The notes under the pieces are model-generated. The model ran no database searches. It saw only the letters and a list, made by a program, of their open reading frames with translations, and was not told the origin of the DNA. A DNA stretch of 64,000 bases from Polyangiaceae bacterium (GTDB lineage Bacteria > Myxococcota_A > Polyangia > Polyangiales > Polyangiaceae): positions 3,968,001-4,032,000 of the forward strand of contig JADJRH010000001.1 of the NCBI GenBank assembly GCA_016712345.1, written 5' to 3'. The translations under genes were made by a program, and so were the position numbers. Numbering within the stretch: position 1 is the stretch's first letter; every line of letters begins with the position of its first letter. Positions 52,093 through 61,607 of this stretch are shown here, piece after piece.

Positions 52093-53232
52093 ATGTCCCA
52101 AATGCCCGAGCGGATTGTTGTGAGCCTTCATCTGCGCGCTGCGAGTGCAGGCTCGACCGGGTTTTTGCGCCGCGCCGTCGCGGCGAAGAAGCGCGCCGAA
52201 TGTTTCGGGTCGGGCGTTTCGTTTGGAGATATCACGCGCCTCAGCGCCGTTGGTCCCCTCGCCGCGGGAGACGCCGTTGCACGCGCGTGGCGCCTCGCTT
52301 CGGCGGCCGGCGCGGGCGAAGTGCTCGTCGATGAAAGATGCCCGCCGCACATCATTGATGAGCTTCGCACCGATGGTCGGCGGCGCTTCGAGTCCGACGA
52401 GTCTGCTCTCGTCCTCGACACGAAACATCCGTTTCGCCGCGACACCATGATCGACGGCCTCGCCGACGGAGCCGACTCCAAAGTTCGCGTCACGGTGCCA
52501 CCCTTGCCGCCCATCATGGGCCTTCCGCGCGAGCTGCTCGATCGAGCCGCTCCGGCTTCGTCGTCCAAGTCGGACAAGCGCCCTTCCGAACCTCCGCCCA
52601 CCATGCGCAACGAAGCTCGCGCCGTCGGTGCGGAGCCGGCTTCGGAGCGCGCAGTTCAGCCACGCGGCGTCGCTGACATTGTGTCGCCGCAGCTCCCGGC
52701 GCCTCGATCGGCGCCCAGCATTCCCCCACCAACGCTCGGCTCGCCGCTCACCGCCGAGGGCGTACCGCGCATTGCGTGGCCCGCGGTTTCAGAGGAGCAC
52801 CAAGAACTTGCCGCCGCGGCCCGACAAGCGCTTCTCAAGGGCAACGTCGCCGAGCTGGAGCGCCTCTCCGATGAGCTGAAGAGCCGCGGTGAATCAGACC
52901 TCGCCGAGCGCATGGCCGGCTTCGTCGCGTGGAATCGGGGCGCCAAAGCCGAAGGGCTGCGCAAGCTGCGAGCCGCCGCCGACGCTGAAACGCGCCCGGC
53001 ACACCGCGTTCGAGCGCTTCTCGCGTACGGCGTTGCATTGGCGGCGAGCGGGCGCACCGACGCGGCGCTGCTTGCGGCGCTCGGTGCGCTCGCGCGGGCG
53101 CGCGAGGTGAACGATCGGCAGGGCGAACATGTTTGTGCGCGTTTCCTCGCGCGGCTCTCATCGGCGGCGGGTTATGAGCGCGCCGCCGCAACGTGGGCGG
53201 CCGTGGCCGACGACGTTGCGGCGCACGCCTGA
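52093..53232 (+). CDS. Hypothetical protein with cyclase-like N-terminus
   Basis: The N-terminal 120 residues (SFGDITRLSAVGPLAAGDAVARAWRLASAAGAGEVLVDERC) resemble the C-terminal half of class III adenylate-cyclase domains. The catalytic Asp/metal ligands are not evident, so I would call it a relic or non-catalytic. A Ser/Pro-rich linker leads to a helical C-terminal 150 residues of TPR-like sequence (AAAARQALLKGNVAELERLSDELKSRGESDLAERM). The ATG is 52093. Function is unknown. Confidence 0.65.
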   Translation: MSQMPERIVVSLHLRAASAGSTGFLRRAVAAKKRAECFGSGVSFGDITRLSAVGPLAAGDAVARAWRLASAAGAGEVLVDERCPPHIIDELRTDGRRRFESDESALVLDTKHPFRRDTMIDGLADGADSKVRVTVPPLPPIMGLPRELLDRAAPASSSKSDKRPSEPPPTMRNEARAVGAEPASERAVQPRGVADIVSPQLPAPRSAPSIPPPTLGSPLTAEGVPRIAWPAVSEEHQELAAAARQALLKGNVAELERLSDELKSRGESDLAERMAGFVAWNRGAKAEGLRKLRAAADAETRPAHRVRALLAYGVALAASGRTDAALLAALGALARAREVNDRQGEHVCARFLARLSSAAGYERAAATWAAVADDVAAHA

Positions 53233-53250
53233 ACGGCAAGATTGGCCGGC

Positions 53251-53272
53251 CGAACGGCAACCTTGCCGTTCG
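53251..53272. repeat. Perfect hairpin after the cyclase-like gene
   Basis: CGAACGGCAA and TTGCCGTTCG form a 10-bp stem with a two-base loop. There is no U tract, so a terminator is doubtful. Confidence 0.6.
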
Positions 53273-53409
53273 CATCCAAAGGATGGAATGTTGCGAACTC
53301 CAACGCGGTCGTGGCGGTGTCGCTTCACATGCGGTATGCGGACGCCGTCAACGTTGGCCGGTGCTTGTAAATGGCCGGTCGCCCGCATCTTTTTTAGGAG
53401 GCGTTTGCC

Positions 53410-53640
53410 ATGGTGCTCAAGCGCGGTTCCACCGGTCCCGAGGTCAAGATCCTTCAAGAGCAACTCAACACCGTGGGTGTGAGCTGCGACGCAGATGGCA
53501 TTTTCGGGCCGAATACCGAGAAGGCTGTAAAAACGTTCCAAACCGCCTACGCCATTGATTCCGACGGCATCGTCGGCGAAAAAACGCGTATCAAGCTGGC
53601 TGAAGCGCTCGCCGCTGCCGGCGGCGGATCCGCGGCGTAA
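53410..53640 (+). CDS. Single peptidoglycan-binding domain protein
   Basis: This 76-residue protein is almost exactly one PG_binding_1 domain (VKILQEQLNTVGV...DGIFGPNTEKAVKTFQ). There is no signal peptide, so it may act in the cytoplasm or be exported by another route. GGAGG lies 8 bp before the ATG. Stand-alone domains of this type are found with peptidoglycan hydrolases or toxins, but no such neighbour is present. Confidence 0.8.
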   Translation: MVLKRGSTGPEVKILQEQLNTVGVSCDADGIFGPNTEKAVKTFQTAYAIDSDGIVGEKTRIKLAEALAAAGGGSAA

Positions 53641-53673
53641 TCCGCAAAACGGCTCATCGGTTTCAAAACAAAA

Positions 53674-53712
53674 GAGGCGACGGCAACAAGCCGCCGCCTC
53701 GTTGTTTTTGTT
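53674..53712. terminator. Bidirectional terminator
   Basis: GAGGCGACGGC and GCCGCCGCCTC form a stem with one mismatch, flanked by an A-rich run on the left and TTGTTTTTG on the right. It serves the convergent genes on either side. Confidence 0.75.
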
Positions 53713-53714
53713 GT

Positions 53715-54929
53715 TCACCCAACGAGCAGATTGAGGCCCGCCGTCAGATAGTCGCGCGCGATGAGCACCTCATGAACCTCATCGGGCCCGTCGGCGATGC
53801 GCGCCGAGCGGGCGTGGCGGTACCAAGACGCAAACGGCTTGTCCTCCGAAAAACCCAGCGACCCATGCATTTGAATGGCATCGTCGAGCACTTTGCAAAG
53901 CGTCCGCGCCACGTGCGTTTTGGCCATGGATGAATAAGGCCGGGCCTCTTTCGCCTGACCGTTTTCGAGCATCCACGCGCAATGCCATGTCATCAAATTG
54001 CCCGCGTGAATGTCCGTCGCCGCATCTGCGATCATCTTTTGGATCAGCTGATGACGCGCCAGCACGTGTCCAAAACTCTCTCGCGTTGTGATGTACGCTT
54101 TGCACAGCTCAAGCGTGCGATCCGCCAAACCGAGCCAACGCATGCAATGGGTGAGACGCGCCGGCACCAGCCTTTTTTGAGCCAATCGAAAGCCGTCGCC
54201 GATGTTGCCGAGCACGGCGCTCTCAGGCACGCGCACGCTGTGAAAGCGCATTTCGGCCTCGCGATGCGCGAGGAGCGGTTCGGCCATCACGCCCACGTCG
54301 CGAACATGTTCAACGCCCGGCGCGTGTCGATCGACAACGAACATCGACGCATCATTGGGGCCTGATTTTCCGCGGCCTGGCTCACCCGCGGTGCGCGCCA
54401 TCACGATCAAAAACGCCGCGTCACCGCCGCCTGTTGAATACCATTTGTGTCCGTCGATCACCCAATGGTCGCCGTCTTTCACCGCCCGCGTTCGAAGGTT
54501 GGAAGGATCGGCGCCCGCACCGGGAGCGGGCTCGGTCATGGAGAAAGCGCTCGTTGTTTCACCCCTCGCGAGCGGCATTAAATATTGCTCTTGGATCTGC
54601 GCGCTGCCGGCCGAAAGCAGCAGATCCATGTTGCCTTGGTCCGGCGCATCGCAGTTAAAAACGCGCGCGCCGACGGGCGATCGGCCCATTTCCCGAAAGA
54701 GTGTACACATCCCCGTAATGCCCAAACCGCGGCCCCCGAGCCGTTCGGGCAAGTGCGGAGTCCACAAGCCGGCCGCGCGCGCCTGCTCCGACAGCCCGCG
54801 CAGCGTGTCGTACTTTTTTTGGCGATCCTCGGCGATGATTTGCGCCTCGACGGGCACAATGCGCTCATCAACGAACGTGCGAACCTGCCTGCGAAGCTCG
54901 GCAAGTTCGGGGCGAAGCGTAAACTCCAT
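53715..54929 (-). CDS. Acyl-CoA dehydrogenase, ACAD10/11-like
   Basis: The protein has the acyl-CoA dehydrogenase order: N-terminal helices, FSMTEPAPGAGADPSN (flavin and substrate loop), and a C-terminal helix bundle with MHGSLGFSEDKPF and RIADGPDEVHEV. The ADGPDEVH segment is typical of ACAD10/11-like enzymes rather than short- or medium-chain types. It oxidises an acyl-CoA alpha-beta bond with FAD. The gene starts 14 bp after the stop of the radical-SAM-like gene on the same strand, so it is probably the last gene of that operon. Confidence 0.88.
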   Translation of the reverse strand: MEFTLRPELAELRRQVRTFVDERIVPVEAQIIAEDRQKKYDTLRGLSEQARAAGLWTPHLPERLGGRGLGITGMCTLFREMGRSPVGARVFNCDAPDQGNMDLLLSAGSAQIQEQYLMPLARGETTSAFSMTEPAPGAGADPSNLRTRAVKDGDHWVIDGHKWYSTGGGDAAFLIVMARTAGEPGRGKSGPNDASMFVVDRHAPGVEHVRDVGVMAEPLLAHREAEMRFHSVRVPESAVLGNIGDGFRLAQKRLVPARLTHCMRWLGLADRTLELCKAYITTRESFGHVLARHQLIQKMIADAATDIHAGNLMTWHCAWMLENGQAKEARPYSSMAKTHVARTLCKVLDDAIQMHGSLGFSEDKPFASWYRHARSARIADGPDEVHEVLIARDYLTAGLNLLVG

Positions 54930-54943
54930 GCGGTCGAGAACTA

Positions 54944-57592
54944 CTACGCCGGCAGCGCCCGCACGAGTGCGACAATTGCGGCTTTTGCGCTTTCATCAAG
55001 GGACGCGGCGTCGGCCACATCAAGAGCCCACCTGCCCTTTCTGACCGTATAAGAAACGCCCGATTTCCAAGGCTTCACCGTGCACAAAATCCGCCGATCA
55101 CCGCGCGCAAAGGTGATGCGGTGCCCTTCGGAAGTGTGCTCCACCGCCGCGATGACAAACGTGCCCGCGCGGACGCCCGGACGAATGGCCGATGGCAGCA
55201 CGTTCGCGATCGAAGCCCGCGCCGACTTGGGCGGTACCGAAGTGTGTACACCTCGTTCGAGCAGCAACGCTTCGCGAACCTGCGCGGCGACGGCTTTTCC
55301 GGGCTCCAAAAGGAGCGGCGCTCTCGCCCCAACGTTTCGAACGGCGCCGCCGGGCCCGACAAGCGTGATGTGATCCGGCGCGATTTTCACTCGATGCGCC
55401 TGCGCGACCTCCTGCTCAAACGCGCGGCAACGACCCACGGCTGCGACTCCCGAAACCACAAATTCGTCTTTTTCCCACGCGCCCGTGAGGCTCGCAAATC
55501 GCTCGTAGTCGAGAAACAACGATGGTGTACACATTTGCGCTGTGAGCCTTTCGGCCGCAACAGGATCGATCGCGCGAAGAAGGTCCACAACGCGGTTGGC
55601 CTCTTCAACCGACGCGGCGCACGAAGGCGAACACACGTGGTGGGCGACAAGGCGCATGCTCCCCGTGCGATGAAGCCAAGGATGCAGCGGTTCAAGCGGA
55701 TGCTGTCGAAACGGAAAGCGCTCATTTTCAAGGTTATTTCCGCGATTGGAAAGCTCTGAAAAAGCGGCGGTGCAACACGGCGGATACCCCATCCACTCGC
55801 CGAGTTGCCTCACGAGTTGCGCCTGTTCTTCGCGATCGCGCGTGGACCAAAGCGCGCGTTGCAACCGTTTCACCTCGGCGAGTGCGGCTTCGTTTTCGGC
55901 AACCGCGATCACCGCGTGATCACCTCCCTCGTTGTGTACACCCGTGTTTTTTTCCATCGCGTGGGTGAGCACAACATCGGCGGCAAATCCCATTGCCCGA
56001 TAGGCGCGCGCCATTTCCCGCGCGTCGGTGTTGCGTACGGTTTCTTTGAGCGAGGCGCGCTTCTTGGTTTTGCCGATCGCTTCGATCTCAGGGTCAAACG
56101 CCGCGGCGGCCGGCCCTACTTCACGCACGATAAATCCGAGCGGACTTCCCCACGCTTCGATCGCGGCGCGCACCGGCAAATGAGCGAGCGCCGGTTCATT
56201 CGCAAGGCCGGGCCAACGCGCTACGAAACGCGCCGCCGTTTCGATCACATCGGCGTCGGTGAGAGCGCGATCAACTGTGTGCAATTGATTGGCGAGCGCA
56301 AAGATCGCTTCCGTCTTGGGGTCACGAAATCGCCACGGCGTGCTCGCGTCGTAACCTTGTTCGGCCGCGCGATCGCCTCGTTCGGCTGCAAACTCATCAG
56401 CGAGAAGGCCGTCTTTTTCTGCGAGCGCATAAAGCGGAACGCGCGGATAAAGGCGGAGCCGCGTTTTGAGCGCTTCGGTCCGCAGTTCGTGAAAGGCGAC
56501 ACGCCGCATCCACCGAGCGTTTTCAATCAGCGCATCGGGCGAGGTCCACGGTGTGAAAAGCACAATGCCGTGCGAGCGATAGCGCCTGTATTCAAACGAG
56601 GTTGGAAATCGCTCCGAAAGCTCGCGCATCTTCAGAATGGCAGCTTCGTTCAACTCAGGGCCATGACCTTTGTTGAAAAGGTCCAAATGCCACCTGTCGA
56701 AGTTTTCAAACCCAACAAGGTATAGGTGAACAATGCTGCTCGATCGAGCTGCCGACTCACACGCTCGAACAATGGCATCTTCGTATTCAAGCAGCCAGTC
56801 AACACGGCTTTTCCACAAGAGGTCCATTTTGTGAAGGGCAGGCTCTTTTTCAATCGCTTCAAAAAGGGCGGGCAAATAAGGGTGTGGCCGCTCATCAACC
56901 AACAACACTTCACGCGCGCTCGGCCTTTCTTTTCGAATATGCCGCAGGCCGCGAAGCCATGTTTCAACAAACAACTCAGGTGCAACCGTTGTGTACGCAC
57001 CGGAGTTGTCGAGACAAAACGTGCACCCCTTTGTTTGTATTGCCTCGGGGTTGAGGTTGAGACTGACAAACACCTCGTTTTTGCGGGCATCGAGCAAAAA
57101 AGGACACCCCGAGACAGGGCCTTTGAGTGTGGGGCGGGCGCCCTCCAAAGACACGTTATTTTCGGTTGGAGAAAGTGCCAGTTTGCGCCTCAGGTCGGCG
57201 GCGCTCACGCGTTCATATTCGGAGGCTTTTACCTCGGTGGCGCCGCTCGCAAGGGCAAGTACGCCGCTCGGGTCAAGAACATAGTCAAACTCGCTGTCGA
57301 GAGCCGCTCGAACTCCCTGCGTCAATCGAACCACAATGGCCTTCGGCAGCCCTTTTCGAACGGCGTGGATGAGATCACCGGACCATGCGCGGGTCATGAC
57401 CACAATATCGGCGTTGGATGTGTTGGCCGCCTGTTCAATGGCTGTCAAAAAGGCGCTTTCACTTTTTAACTCAGAAAGCGTTACTTCAACCTGAGTCACG
57501 TGATGCCCGTCGGCCAACAGCCTCTCTCGGAGAGTGCCAAACGCATTGGGCTCCACAAACCCATCGGCGCGCGCAAACACGTTTAAAAGCAA
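54944..57592 (-). CDS. B12-type radical SAM-like protein with DUF483-like domain, cluster motif degenerate
   Basis: An N-terminal Rossmann-like domain (residues 1-120) resembles a B12-binding fold without DxHxxG. The radical SAM region follows, with the family core VSLNLNP...KGCTFCLDN. Only two of the three cluster Cys are present: C190 and C193; Gln186 replaces the first. Later segments GHGPELNEAAI and HGIVLFTPWTS fit the B12 radical SAM TIM barrel. The C-terminal 250 residues include MGYPPCCTAAFSEL and HHVCSPSCAAS, the DUF483 pattern. It may be a non-catalytic or unusual partner of the two upstream radical SAM proteins. The start ATG is 57592. Confidence 0.82.
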   Translation of the reverse strand: MLLNVFARADGFVEPNAFGTLRERLLADGHHVTQVEVTLSELKSESAFLTAIEQAANTSNADIVVMTRAWSGDLIHAVRKGLPKAIVVRLTQGVRAALDSEFDYVLDPSGVLALASGATEVKASEYERVSAADLRRKLALSPTENNVSLEGARPTLKGPVSGCPFLLDARKNEVFVSLNLNPEAIQTKGCTFCLDNSGAYTTVAPELFVETWLRGLRHIRKERPSAREVLLVDERPHPYLPALFEAIEKEPALHKMDLLWKSRVDWLLEYEDAIVRACESAARSSSIVHLYLVGFENFDRWHLDLFNKGHGPELNEAAILKMRELSERFPTSFEYRRYRSHGIVLFTPWTSPDALIENARWMRRVAFHELRTEALKTRLRLYPRVPLYALAEKDGLLADEFAAERGDRAAEQGYDASTPWRFRDPKTEAIFALANQLHTVDRALTDADVIETAARFVARWPGLANEPALAHLPVRAAIEAWGSPLGFIVREVGPAAAAFDPEIEAIGKTKKRASLKETVRNTDAREMARAYRAMGFAADVVLTHAMEKNTGVHNEGGDHAVIAVAENEAALAEVKRLQRALWSTRDREEQAQLVRQLGEWMGYPPCCTAAFSELSNRGNNLENERFPFRQHPLEPLHPWLHRTGSMRLVAHHVCSPSCAASVEEANRVVDLLRAIDPVAAERLTAQMCTPSLFLDYERFASLTGAWEKDEFVVSGVAAVGRCRAFEQEVAQAHRVKIAPDHITLVGPGGAVRNVGARAPLLLEPGKAVAAQVREALLLERGVHTSVPPKSARASIANVLPSAIRPGVRAGTFVIAAVEHTSEGHRITFARGDRRILCTVKPWKSGVSYTVRKGRWALDVADAASLDESAKAAIVALVRALPA

Positions 57593-57685
57593 AATAACGG
57601 ATACAGCTTACCGTTCCGCGTTTTGAAGGCGAGCGCCCATAACCCGACAAGGCTTCATGCGTGTGCCACCAAAGGGGCAGATACA

Positions 57686-57720
57686 TTTGTGTACACAAAG
57701 CCCCAAGCAAAGTGTACACA
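57686..57720. promoter_or_regulatory. Two GTGTACAC palindromes before the radical-SAM-like gene
   Basis: TTTGTGTACACAAA (57686-57699) is a perfect 14-bp palindrome. A second, partial copy of GTGTACAC lies at 57712-57719. They lie in the 128-bp gap upstream of the start at 57592, where an internal promoter could sit. Confidence 0.5.
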
Positions 57721-59703
57721 TTATTGTGACCGCTCCATAATGATGGGGAGGCGCTTCACTTCGGGGGGCAATTGGCGGGTTTTTCGATGCGCGGCTTCTT
57801 CTAGAACGGCGGCTCGACCGGCCACCACTTCACTCACCCATTCAGGACGGACCTGTTTGCAATACGCCAAAAACCGATCTGTATCGGACAGCACCTTTGC
57901 AACAAGGGAGTTGTCTTCGTAAAAGTCGAGCCCCTCGTGATTTTCAGGGTTGAGAGCCATGAGCCTTATACGAAGCCCGCGCGTTCGAGCGATTTCTCCA
58001 AACTCAATGAGTGTGTGCGACGCCGCGGGCTGCAAAACAAAGCTCACTGTAATGCCAAAATACCGGTGGTGAGAGCGGCGATGCTCAATGAGTCTGTCGA
58101 TATTGGCAATTACTTCACGGAGCGCAATGCCCCGTTGCACTCGCTCATACACATCGGGCGTGCCGGCATTGAGACTCACTGTTACGTCACCCAGAGTTAC
58201 CTTTTTAAGATGTTTCAGGGTTGAATCGGTGAGCAAACTGCCATTTGTTACCAGGTCAACCTGACAATCTGGAAACTTGGCAACATCAAAGTTTCGCAAA
58301 AACTTCATTGCGAGAGGGTTTGCGAGCGGCTCTCCACCGAGCAACGTGAGCGAAGAGAGAGTGGGTAGATACCCTTCCAGTTCACCCCAAATAGACTCGG
58401 GCAGTTCACGTCGAGGCGACCTACCATGGTCACACATGATGCAGTTGTAATTGCAATAGGTGCTTGGGCATATTGCAATTTTAAGGGGTTTTGCCCGGAT
58501 AATTTCTTTCTTTTGGGCCATTTCGTCGGCCAAAAGAAGTTGATTTTGAACAAAGGCATTTGAGCCTGACTGAATGCGAAATGCCTTTTCAGAAAACTTG
58601 TGATCGTAGAGCCGCGAACAAATGGGTTCACACAAATCACCCACTGTTTTTTGGGCCATCACCCGCCGGGCGAATTGGTAACCTTCCCCATTCCACACTT
58701 CAGACAAGAGCGCTTTTTGGGCATTGCCTCGGTCACCTTTTGTCCAGGTGGAGCAACATTGTCGAACGCGCCCGTCGGGGTCAACAATCTCCATGGTTGT
58801 CCACGGAGTCACACAAATCACCTCGGGGTCGCGGCGTTTTTTGATAATTGCTTCAGGAACCTGTTGTTCGGTAGAACGCGGTTTTTCCCAGGGCAAATGA
58901 GGATCTGTAATGGGAATTGGCGCTTTCAGTTCTTCAGCCTGCGCAAGTGTTTTGTCATTCCATTGACAGAGTGAGGCGATTGCGCACTTGCCGCATTCTT
59001 GCAAAGCCGTATTGGGCTTATGTTCTCGAAACGTTGTTCGCCACGCGACCGGGCGGCTTTGCCACAAGTCGGGCATGAGACAGGGTGGTAAATATCCGCG
59101 GTCGCTTTGGCGATGAGCGGTAAAGTGCAGATTGGCACTTTTCAACATTACCTTTTGGAGAGCCTGGGCCGAAATGATCGGGGACTGCGTTTCAGGCGAC
59201 TTGGAGGCAAAGTCGTTGGCTGAAAACTCTACCCAAACTGTTTTAGGAAGCAGCGCTTTTGCCGCGGGTTCAACGATTTTTAAGGTGGAAGGACGAATGC
59301 ACAGCCGCGCCTGAATCTGTAGGTCAAGACTTTCTGCATTGGCAATCACGCGTGTGGGTTCTCCCACGCCGAGCGCTTTGCAAAAGGCATCTCCCCAACC
59401 TTCTATTTGAATGAGAATGCCAGTCACGCCGTGGGTTTTGAGAATTGACAATACCTGCGGGGTAAACGCTTTTGCCGGAGCTTCAAGCCACAATCTGGGC
59501 TTGGGGTCACCCATGGATCGGTAGCCCTTGAGAAACTCGGGCAACTTGCGCCACCTTGTTGAGTCGCCGCCGCCGAGGAGGATTTCAGGCGCATCCAAGT
59601 GCGCGAGCACATTGTCGAGCGCAAATTCACGCGGTTCTGCGGGGCAGGCAAAACACCCGGGGCACCGTGGAACACAGCCTGTGTTTACCGGGATTCTGAG
59701 CAT
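57721..59703 (-). CDS. Twin radical SAM protein (second of two)
   Basis: Two radical SAM modules are fused. The first has the cluster motif C10-x3-C14-x2-C17 and LLGGGDST in place of the usual GGE. A Cys-rich SPASM-like part follows (ECGKCAIASLC; CVTPW...DPDGRVRQCCSTW). The second module has C417-x3-C421-x2-C424 (CNYNCIMC) with LLGGEPLANP and a full barrel to the end. Each module could bind one [4Fe-4S] cluster and SAM. The product and substrate are unknown. The ATG at 59703 overlaps the 3' end of the upstream gene by 19 bp. Confidence 0.88.
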   Translation of the reverse strand: MLRIPVNTGCVPRCPGCFACPAEPREFALDNVLAHLDAPEILLGGGDSTRWRKLPEFLKGYRSMGDPKPRLWLEAPAKAFTPQVLSILKTHGVTGILIQIEGWGDAFCKALGVGEPTRVIANAESLDLQIQARLCIRPSTLKIVEPAAKALLPKTVWVEFSANDFASKSPETQSPIISAQALQKVMLKSANLHFTAHRQSDRGYLPPCLMPDLWQSRPVAWRTTFREHKPNTALQECGKCAIASLCQWNDKTLAQAEELKAPIPITDPHLPWEKPRSTEQQVPEAIIKKRRDPEVICVTPWTTMEIVDPDGRVRQCCSTWTKGDRGNAQKALLSEVWNGEGYQFARRVMAQKTVGDLCEPICSRLYDHKFSEKAFRIQSGSNAFVQNQLLLADEMAQKKEIIRAKPLKIAICPSTYCNYNCIMCDHGRSPRRELPESIWGELEGYLPTLSSLTLLGGEPLANPLAMKFLRNFDVAKFPDCQVDLVTNGSLLTDSTLKHLKKVTLGDVTVSLNAGTPDVYERVQRGIALREVIANIDRLIEHRRSHHRYFGITVSFVLQPAASHTLIEFGEIARTRGLRIRLMALNPENHEGLDFYEDNSLVAKVLSDTDRFLAYCKQVRPEWVSEVVAGRAAVLEEAAHRKTRQLPPEVKRLPIIMERSQ

Positions 59704-61601
59704 GGTTCACCCGGCAATTGTGAAGGGGGCTTATTTTTGAACGGGACGAACTCGGCATCACCAAACAGCGCAAGGTACGGTTTGGGAATGCCCATACACG
59801 CATGTTTTAAGTCACACGACTCACACTTTTCAACGTGGGTGAGCCAGCTTCGCTCCCACTCATGAAACCGGGGTTGTTCTGTCTGGGCGGCAATGCGGCC
59901 CAGATATGTTTCATCTGCTCCGAGCACGCAAAGGGCGGGAATGCCGGTGGGATCTTGCAAGTCGTGAGTGGCAATTTGATACGCGCGCGCCCGCTCAATC
60001 GCTTTTCGGAGAAGCGGCGCATAATCTGTGTATTTGGCGATATGCCGCATGGCATTGTCACGCGAAGTAAACTCGTTGCGCGGTGAATGAAATTGAATGA
60101 CAAGTTGAGCGCGGCGGTCACCCCAAAGCTGATTTGCCATTTCCACAAAGTCGAGCAGAAGATGGCAGTTGTCTCGAAAAATTAAGTGATTGAGAAGGCA
60201 GGTGACACCCGCGTTTAATAAATTGGTAATGCCTTTTAATGTGCGCGCGTGCGTGCCCGGTGCCGCGGTGAGCCGATCACTGATGGAGGCGTCGGGGCCG
60301 TGAAGGGATATTTGAGCGCTTGTGAGACCGGCGTCGGCAAGGCGATTGGCGAAGTCGCGGTTATCGAGCAAAACCGCATTTGTTTGCAATTCAATCAATT
60401 GGAAACCGCGCTCTTTGGCATAACGAACGTGGTCCACAAGGTGCCGTGAAAGCGTGGGTTCGCCCCCGGTGACAATGAGTCTTATCGATCCGCGTTCATG
60501 CGCTTCGTCAATGGCTTTTTGAACACGTTCGGGCGGAACATCGGTGTCCATGTCGGCGAGTTCACAAAACGTGCACGTTTGATTGCAACGGTACACAATG
60601 CCGAGGCGGCTTGTTGGAATGGCCACCTCTTTTCCGTAGTCGTAGTGCACCAAAAAGAAATTTTCGACATCGTATTTGCCGAGCACGCGGAGGCGGGCAC
60701 CCGGGCTTTTGCCGGGTTTTGAAAACGCTTCAGCATCGGCAATGGGGGTGATTGGATAGGGCTTATCGGCTGTTCCTTCCCCCGTGAGCCTAAGCAATTG
60801 GTCTTTTGAAAAGGTGCACGAAGAGCCGAGTCCACACGTAGCGCACGCTGGATGGGCCTTGTTGGCGGGACCGTTTTCATCCCGCAAAACGCTTGAAAAT
60901 AAGCGCCTCGCGCGAGGCGGCAATGGCACAACGCACGGTGCAATGGGATGTTCGGGATCAAGCGTGAGTGTGACTTTGGCTTTTTCACCGGCATCGTAGG
61001 CCGCGGTGATCTCCTCGCTCAGCTCTTTTGTGGAGAGTGTTTGATCGGGGAGGAGTGTTGTTTCACCCGCACCGATCACGGCAAGCCGAAACACATCGAG
61101 TTTGGAGAGAGCGTGTTTGAGGCCCAAAAGTCGACCCGCCGCGGAGGGCAGTCCACGGGCAATGGGCAGCCTTATAATAGTATGTATTCCAGCTTCCAGA
61201 AAAGCAGAAATACCGCGGAGAATATGGGCAGGATCGGTGGATTCAGAAACGAGTGACCGATGGGTTTCACGCTGGGTGGTAACCACCGAAATGACCACTT
61301 GGGTAACGCCGGCCTCTTTGAGTTTGAGCGCACCGGAGTTGGAGATCCGAGTGGCATTTGTGGCCAGCGTTATTTGAGGGACTTGGGCTTGTTTTGCAGC
61401 GCGAACAAGCTCCAACAGGTCTTGGCGAAGGGTAGGTTCTCCCCCGGTGATGACAAGTTCACTCGCGCCCTGCGCTTTGGCGCGCGCGATTTCACGGAGG
61501 AGAACAGTCGTGGGTAGATCGGTGGATGTGTTGTTTACGCGATCGCAAAAGCCGCAGTGTTGATTGCAGCGGCGGGTGACGAGGAGCGTTTGCGATCGCA
61601 T
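59685..61601 (-). CDS. Twin radical SAM protein (first of two)
   Basis: The first module begins with C12-x3-C16-x2-C19 (CNQHCGFC) and ITGGEPTLRQDLLELV. The second has C339-x3-C343-x2-C346 (CNQTCTFC) and VTGGEPTLSRHLVDHV. A Cys-rich segment lies between them (CATCGLGSSC) and another at the end (CESCDLKHAC), which look like auxiliary-cluster sites. The two modules are clearly similar, as from a gene duplication. The ATG at 61601 lies 6 bp after the stop of the Cys-rich lipoprotein gene, with no separate ribosome-binding site, so translation is probably coupled. Confidence 0.9.
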   Translation of the reverse strand: MRSQTLLVTRRCNQHCGFCDRVNNTSTDLPTTVLLREIARAKAQGASELVITGGEPTLRQDLLELVRAAKQAQVPQITLATNATRISNSGALKLKEAGVTQVVISVVTTQRETHRSLVSESTDPAHILRGISAFLEAGIHTIIRLPIARGLPSAAGRLLGLKHALSKLDVFRLAVIGAGETTLLPDQTLSTKELSEEITAAYDAGEKAKVTLTLDPEHPIAPCVVPLPPRARRLFSSVLRDENGPANKAHPACATCGLGSSCTFSKDQLLRLTGEGTADKPYPITPIADAEAFSKPGKSPGARLRVLGKYDVENFFLVHYDYGKEVAIPTSRLGIVYRCNQTCTFCELADMDTDVPPERVQKAIDEAHERGSIRLIVTGGEPTLSRHLVDHVRYAKERGFQLIELQTNAVLLDNRDFANRLADAGLTSAQISLHGPDASISDRLTAAPGTHARTLKGITNLLNAGVTCLLNHLIFRDNCHLLLDFVEMANQLWGDRRAQLVIQFHSPRNEFTSRDNAMRHIAKYTDYAPLLRKAIERARAYQIATHDLQDPTGIPALCVLGADETYLGRIAAQTEQPRFHEWERSWLTHVEKCESCDLKHACMGIPKPYLALFGDAEFVPFKNKPPSQLPGEPCSESR

Positions 61602-61607
61602 GAGGGA

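Noticed and set aside
55805..56725. Long plus-strand open frame of about 306 codons opposite the radical-SAM-like gene
   Set aside because: It shows no domain motif and lies wholly inside a minus-strand gene with strong family motifs. In GC-rich DNA such mirror frames are expected.
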